Below, one piece after another: positions 5,095 through 7,454 of a stretch of DNA of 7,454 nucleotides. The first letter of the stretch is position 1. Each line of letters starts with the position of its first letter. The notes beneath the pieces were generated by a model. It did no database searches. It was given only the letters and a program-made list of their open reading frames with translations, and was not told the DNA's origin. This DNA comes from Spirochaetota bacterium (GTDB taxonomy: Bacteria; Spirochaetota; Spirochaetia; Treponematales; Treponemataceae): NCBI GenBank assembly GCA_029571425.1, contig JAKPSR010000432.1, forward strand, positions 1 through 7,454. The letters are read 5' to 3'. Made by a program: the position numbers and the translations under genes.

Positions 5095-6453
5095 ATGGTC
5101 GAGATACTCAAGGAACGGCGCGCTCAGATCGTCGAGAAGGGTCGGGACGGCCGCGGCATCGAGTGCGGGAAGGCGAGCGTCGCCGGCTCGGTGAGCCAGC
5201 GGGCGTGCGTCTTCTGCGGCGCGCGCGTGGTGCTCTACCCGATAGCGGACGCCCTGCACCTCGTGCACGGGCCGATCGGCTGCGCCGCCTATACTTGGGA
5301 CATACGCGGGTCGCTCTCGAGCGGTCCCGAGCTGCATCGCATGAGCTTCTCGACCGACCTCCGCGAAGAGGACGTTATCTACGGCGGCGAGCGGAAGCTC
5401 GAGGCGTGCCTCGGCGAGCTCATCGCCCGCCATAGACCGAAGGCTGCCTTCGTCTACTCGACGTGCATCGTCGGCCTGATAGGGGACGACGTCGACGCCG
5501 TGTGCGCGCGCGTTTCCGCCCGCGAGGGTATACCGGTGCTTCCCGTCCGTTCGGAGGGATTCCGAGGGACGAAGAAGGACGGATACCGCGCCGCGTGCGA
5601 GGCGGCGTTCCGCCTCGTCGGGACCGACGTGCTTACGCCGGTTTCGCCGCTGAGCGTCAACATTCTTGGCGACTTCAACCTCGCCGGCGAGACGTGGATC
5701 ATCAAGGAATACTATCGCCGGATGGGGATCGAGGTCGTTTCCTGCATAACGGGGGATGGGCGCGTCGACGAGATCGCCCGCTCCCACCGGGCCGCGCTGA
5801 ACCTCGTGCAATGCTCAGGGTCGATGACCCATCTCGCGCGCGAGATGGAGCGCGTTCACGGCGTCCCGTACCGAAAGGTTTCCTACTTTGGGTTGGAGGA
5901 TACCGCCGACGCGCTCTACGCCGTATCCGAATTCTTCGGAGACCCGGAGGTCTCCCGCCTCGCGCGGGAACTCGTGGTCGAGGAGACGGATCGGGTCCTG
6001 CCCGCGATCGGCGCGTTTCGGCGCGATCTCGAGGGTAAGCGCGCCGCCGTCTACGTCGGCGGGGCGTTTAAGGCCTTCTCCCTCGTTAAGGCTCTTCGGC
6101 TCCTCGGTATGGACACCGTGGTCGTCGGCTCGCAGACGGGGAGCGCCGAGGACTACGAGTATCTTTCCCGCATTACCGATGAGGGGACGATTATCGTCGA
6201 CGACGCGAATCCCCTCGAGCTTTCGCGCTTCATCCTGGAGAAGGGCGCCGACCTTCTCGTCGGCGGGGTCAAGGAACGGCCGATCGCCTACAAGATGGGT
6301 ATCGCGTTCTGCGACCACAACCACGAGCGGAAGATACCGCTCGCGGGATTCGAGGGGATGGTTAATTTCGCGCGCGAGGTGCACGCGTCGGCGACGAGCC
6401 CTGTTTGGCGTTTCTCGCCCGCCCGTGCGCGCGCGCGAGGAGGCAGTCTATGA
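5095..6453 (+). CDS. nifE: FeMo-cofactor scaffold protein NifE
   Basis: NifE is the alpha-like half of NifEN, the scaffold on which the NifB-made iron-sulfur precursor receives molybdenum and homocitrate before transfer to NifDK. It has 452 residues and is a NifD paralogue without the NifD insertion. Motifs are SQRACVFCGA (34-43), LHLVHGPIGC (54-63), STCIVGLIGDD (122-132) and LNLVQCSGSM (235-244). Cys38, Cys63 and Cys124 match the ligands of the permanent NifEN cluster in Azotobacter. Cys240 aligns with the FeMo-co cysteine of NifD (Cys274), but the following arginine of NifD is glycine here. Aligning back from AGF, His408 falls at the NifD His494 position. The tail after residue 437 is basic and low in complexity (FSPARARARGG). 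GGAGG at 5085-5089 overlaps the nifK stop. The nifE stop overlaps the nifN start. Confidence 0.96.
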   Translation: MVEILKERRAQIVEKGRDGRGIECGKASVAGSVSQRACVFCGARVVLYPIADALHLVHGPIGCAAYTWDIRGSLSSGPELHRMSFSTDLREEDVIYGGERKLEACLGELIARHRPKAAFVYSTCIVGLIGDDVDAVCARVSAREGIPVLPVRSEGFRGTKKDGYRAACEAAFRLVGTDVLTPVSPLSVNILGDFNLAGETWIIKEYYRRMGIEVVSCITGDGRVDEIARSHRAALNLVQCSGSMTHLAREMERVHGVPYRKVSYFGLEDTADALYAVSEFFGDPEVSRLARELVVEETDRVLPAIGAFRRDLEGKRAAVYVGGAFKAFSLVKALRLLGMDTVVVGSQTGSAEDYEYLSRITDEGTIIVDDANPLELSRFILEKGADLLVGGVKERPIAYKMGIAFCDHNHERKIPLAGFEGMVNFAREVHASATSPVWRFSPARARARGGSL

Positions 6454-7454
6454 GCGAGATCGTAATCGCGCCGTCAGGGCGCTCGACGGCGTCGGCCCGG
6501 AATTCGTGCAAGCTCTGCGCGCCGCTCGGCGCGAGCGTCGCATTTCGCGGGATCGAGGGCTGCGTCCCCCTCGTTCACGGCTCTCAGGGCTGTTCGACCT
6601 ACGTACGGCGCTACGTTATCAGCCACTTCCGCGAGCCGATGGACGTCGCCTCGTCGAACTTCACCGAGTCGGCCGCCGTTTTCGGCGGGCGGGAAAGCCT
6701 CATCGAGGCCCTCGCGAACGTCGAGCGCCAGTACGCTCCTTCCTCGATCGGGGTCGCCTCGACCTGCCTTACCGAGACGATCGGCGACGACGTGCCCGCC
6801 TATCTTCGTTCGTACGCGGCCGAGCGGCCGGGTGGGATACCGGTTTTCTTCGCCTCCACCCCGAGCTATCGGGGGACACACGTCGACGGGTTTCACCGCG
6901 CCGTTTTCGCCGCGGTCTCCGCGCTCACCAGTGGCCCGGCGACGACACGAGCGGGCGACGCCGCGCGCCGCGTGAACCTCGTCTCGGGTTTCGTCTCCGC
7001 CGAGGATCTCCGCGAGCTTCGCGAGATACTCTCGTCGTTCGGCGCGCCGTTCACCCTCGTCCCCGACTACTCGGAAAGCCTGGATGGGCCCTCATGGTCC
7101 GAGTACCAGCGGTTACCAGCCGGCGGGACCCCACTCGCCGACATTGCGCGAATGCCCGAGGCCGCGGGGACGGTTTGCCTGGGCGTCGCGGTCAGTCAGG
7201 CAGACGATGTCGGCCTCTGGCTCGCCGAGCGGTATGGTGTGCCGAGTGACCGATTATACCTACCGGTAGGTATAGAACTAACCGATCGTTTTTTCGCCGC
7301 GCTCGAGCGGATCACCGGCGTGCCGACTCCTCCTCGCTGGATCTCGGCCCGCGGTCGCCTCGTGGATGCTTACGCCGACGGGCACAAGTACTGCGCGGGA
7401 AAGCGGGCGATCGTATTCGGGGACGAGGACTTGGTCTGCTCCCTCGCCTCGTTT
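6450..7454 (+). CDS. nifN: FeMo-cofactor scaffold protein NifN (partial, runs off the window)
   Basis: The ATG at 6450 overlaps the nifE stop as ATGA, with GAGGAGG at 6437-6443 as ribosome-binding site. The frame stays open for 335 codons to the edge. NifN is the beta-like half of NifEN and a NifK paralogue. Visible motifs are SCKLCAPLGA (19-28), VHGSQGCSTY (42-51), SSNFTESAAVFGG (68-80), STCLTETIGDD (104-114), STPSYRGTHVDGF (136-148) and PDYSESLDGP. Cys48 matches Azotobacter NifN Cys44, the NifN ligand of the NifEN cluster. Cys23 and Cys106 occupy the other two NifK P-cluster positions, which as I recall are not cysteine in Azotobacter NifN. A perfect 20-bp palindrome lies across codons 269-275. 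Some anaerobes carry a NifN-NifB fusion; whether this one does lies outside the window. Confidence 0.95.
   Translation, partial: MSEIVIAPSGRSTASARNSCKLCAPLGASVAFRGIEGCVPLVHGSQGCSTYVRRYVISHFREPMDVASSNFTESAAVFGGRESLIEALANVERQYAPSSIGVASTCLTETIGDDVPAYLRSYAAERPGGIPVFFASTPSYRGTHVDGFHRAVFAAVSALTSGPATTRAGDAARRVNLVSGFVSAEDLRELREILSSFGAPFTLVPDYSESLDGPSWSEYQRLPAGGTPLADIARMPEAAGTVCLGVAVSQADDVGLWLAERYGVPSDRLYLPVGIELTDRFFAALERITGVPTPPRWISARGRLVDAYADGHKYCAGKRAIVFGDEDLVCSLASF
7255..7274. repeat. Perfect 20-bp palindrome inside nifN
   Basis: TATACCTACC (7255-7264) is followed directly by its exact reverse complement (7265-7274), with no spacer. It spans codons 269-275 of nifN (TTA TAC CTA CCG GTA GGT ATA), a run of A/T-ending codons in an otherwise G/C-ending gene. 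The encoded L.LPVGI is a conserved NifN segment as I recall it. It could be an operator or a cruciform/RNA stem site, or chance. Confidence 0.7.

Noticed and set aside
5888..7249. A 453-codon + strand open frame overlapping nifE and nifN
   Set aside because: The translation is rich in Arg, Ser and Pro with no family motifs. The overlapping frames give clear NifE and NifN, so this is a shadow frame.
1..7454. CRISPR arrays, insertion sequences, tRNA or rRNA genes
   Set aside because: No periodic repeats, transposase reading frames, terminal inverted repeats or recognisable RNA genes were seen. The window is fully accounted for by nif genes and their control region.

Overview
This window carries the front part of a molybdenum nitrogenase operon, in the order nifH, nifI1, nifI2, nifD, nifK, nifE, nifN. 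All seven genes are on the + strand. nifN runs off the right edge. At the left edge is the first 29 codons of a divergent gene whose start resembles the N-terminal GAF domain of NifA-type regulators.

Organism: the DNA is G+C-rich with G/C-biased third codon positions. A sigma-54 promoter and a NifA-type enhancer site upstream point to a bacterium rather than an archaeon. Several features fit the anaerobe-type ('cluster III' / clostridial-style) nitrogenase rather than the proteobacterial/cyanobacterial one: nifI1-nifI2 lies between nifH and nifD, NifD is long with an extra stretch before its C-terminal cofactor region, and NifK is short and lacks the N-terminal extension. Such operons occur in anaerobic Firmicutes, Desulfovibrio-like sulfate reducers, spirochaetes, green sulfur bacteria and others. 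I cannot assign a phylum from the sequence alone.

Layout: 1-88 divergent regulator start; 89-456 regulatory region; 457-1281 nifH; 1314-1658 nifI1; 1655-2032 nifI2; 2043-3680 nifD; 3709-5085 nifK; 5095-6453 nifE; 6450-7454 nifN (open at the edge). The genes are tightly packed. nifI1/nifI2 and nifE/nifN overlap by ATGA, and no gap after nifH exceeds 32 bases. I see no internal terminator, so the set probably forms one transcript from the sigma-54 promoter at 392-407.

How it works: NifH (Fe protein) passes electrons with ATP hydrolysis to NifDK, which reduces N2 at FeMo-co. NifE and NifN form the NifEN scaffold on which the cofactor precursor matures. NifI1 and NifI2 are PII-family proteins that switch NifDK off when 2-oxoglutarate is low. 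Control therefore appears to act on transcription (sigma-54 plus a NifA-like activator) and on enzyme activity (NifI).

The genes themselves are conventional and I do not see an undescribed system in the coding content. The best second-look items are non-coding: a duplicated operator-like dyad spaced three helical turns apart, a GNRA-capped hairpin at the predicted 5' end of the mRNA, and a perfect 20-bp palindrome built from A/T-rich codons inside nifN. One protein observation is that NifN keeps all three NifK-type cluster cysteines.
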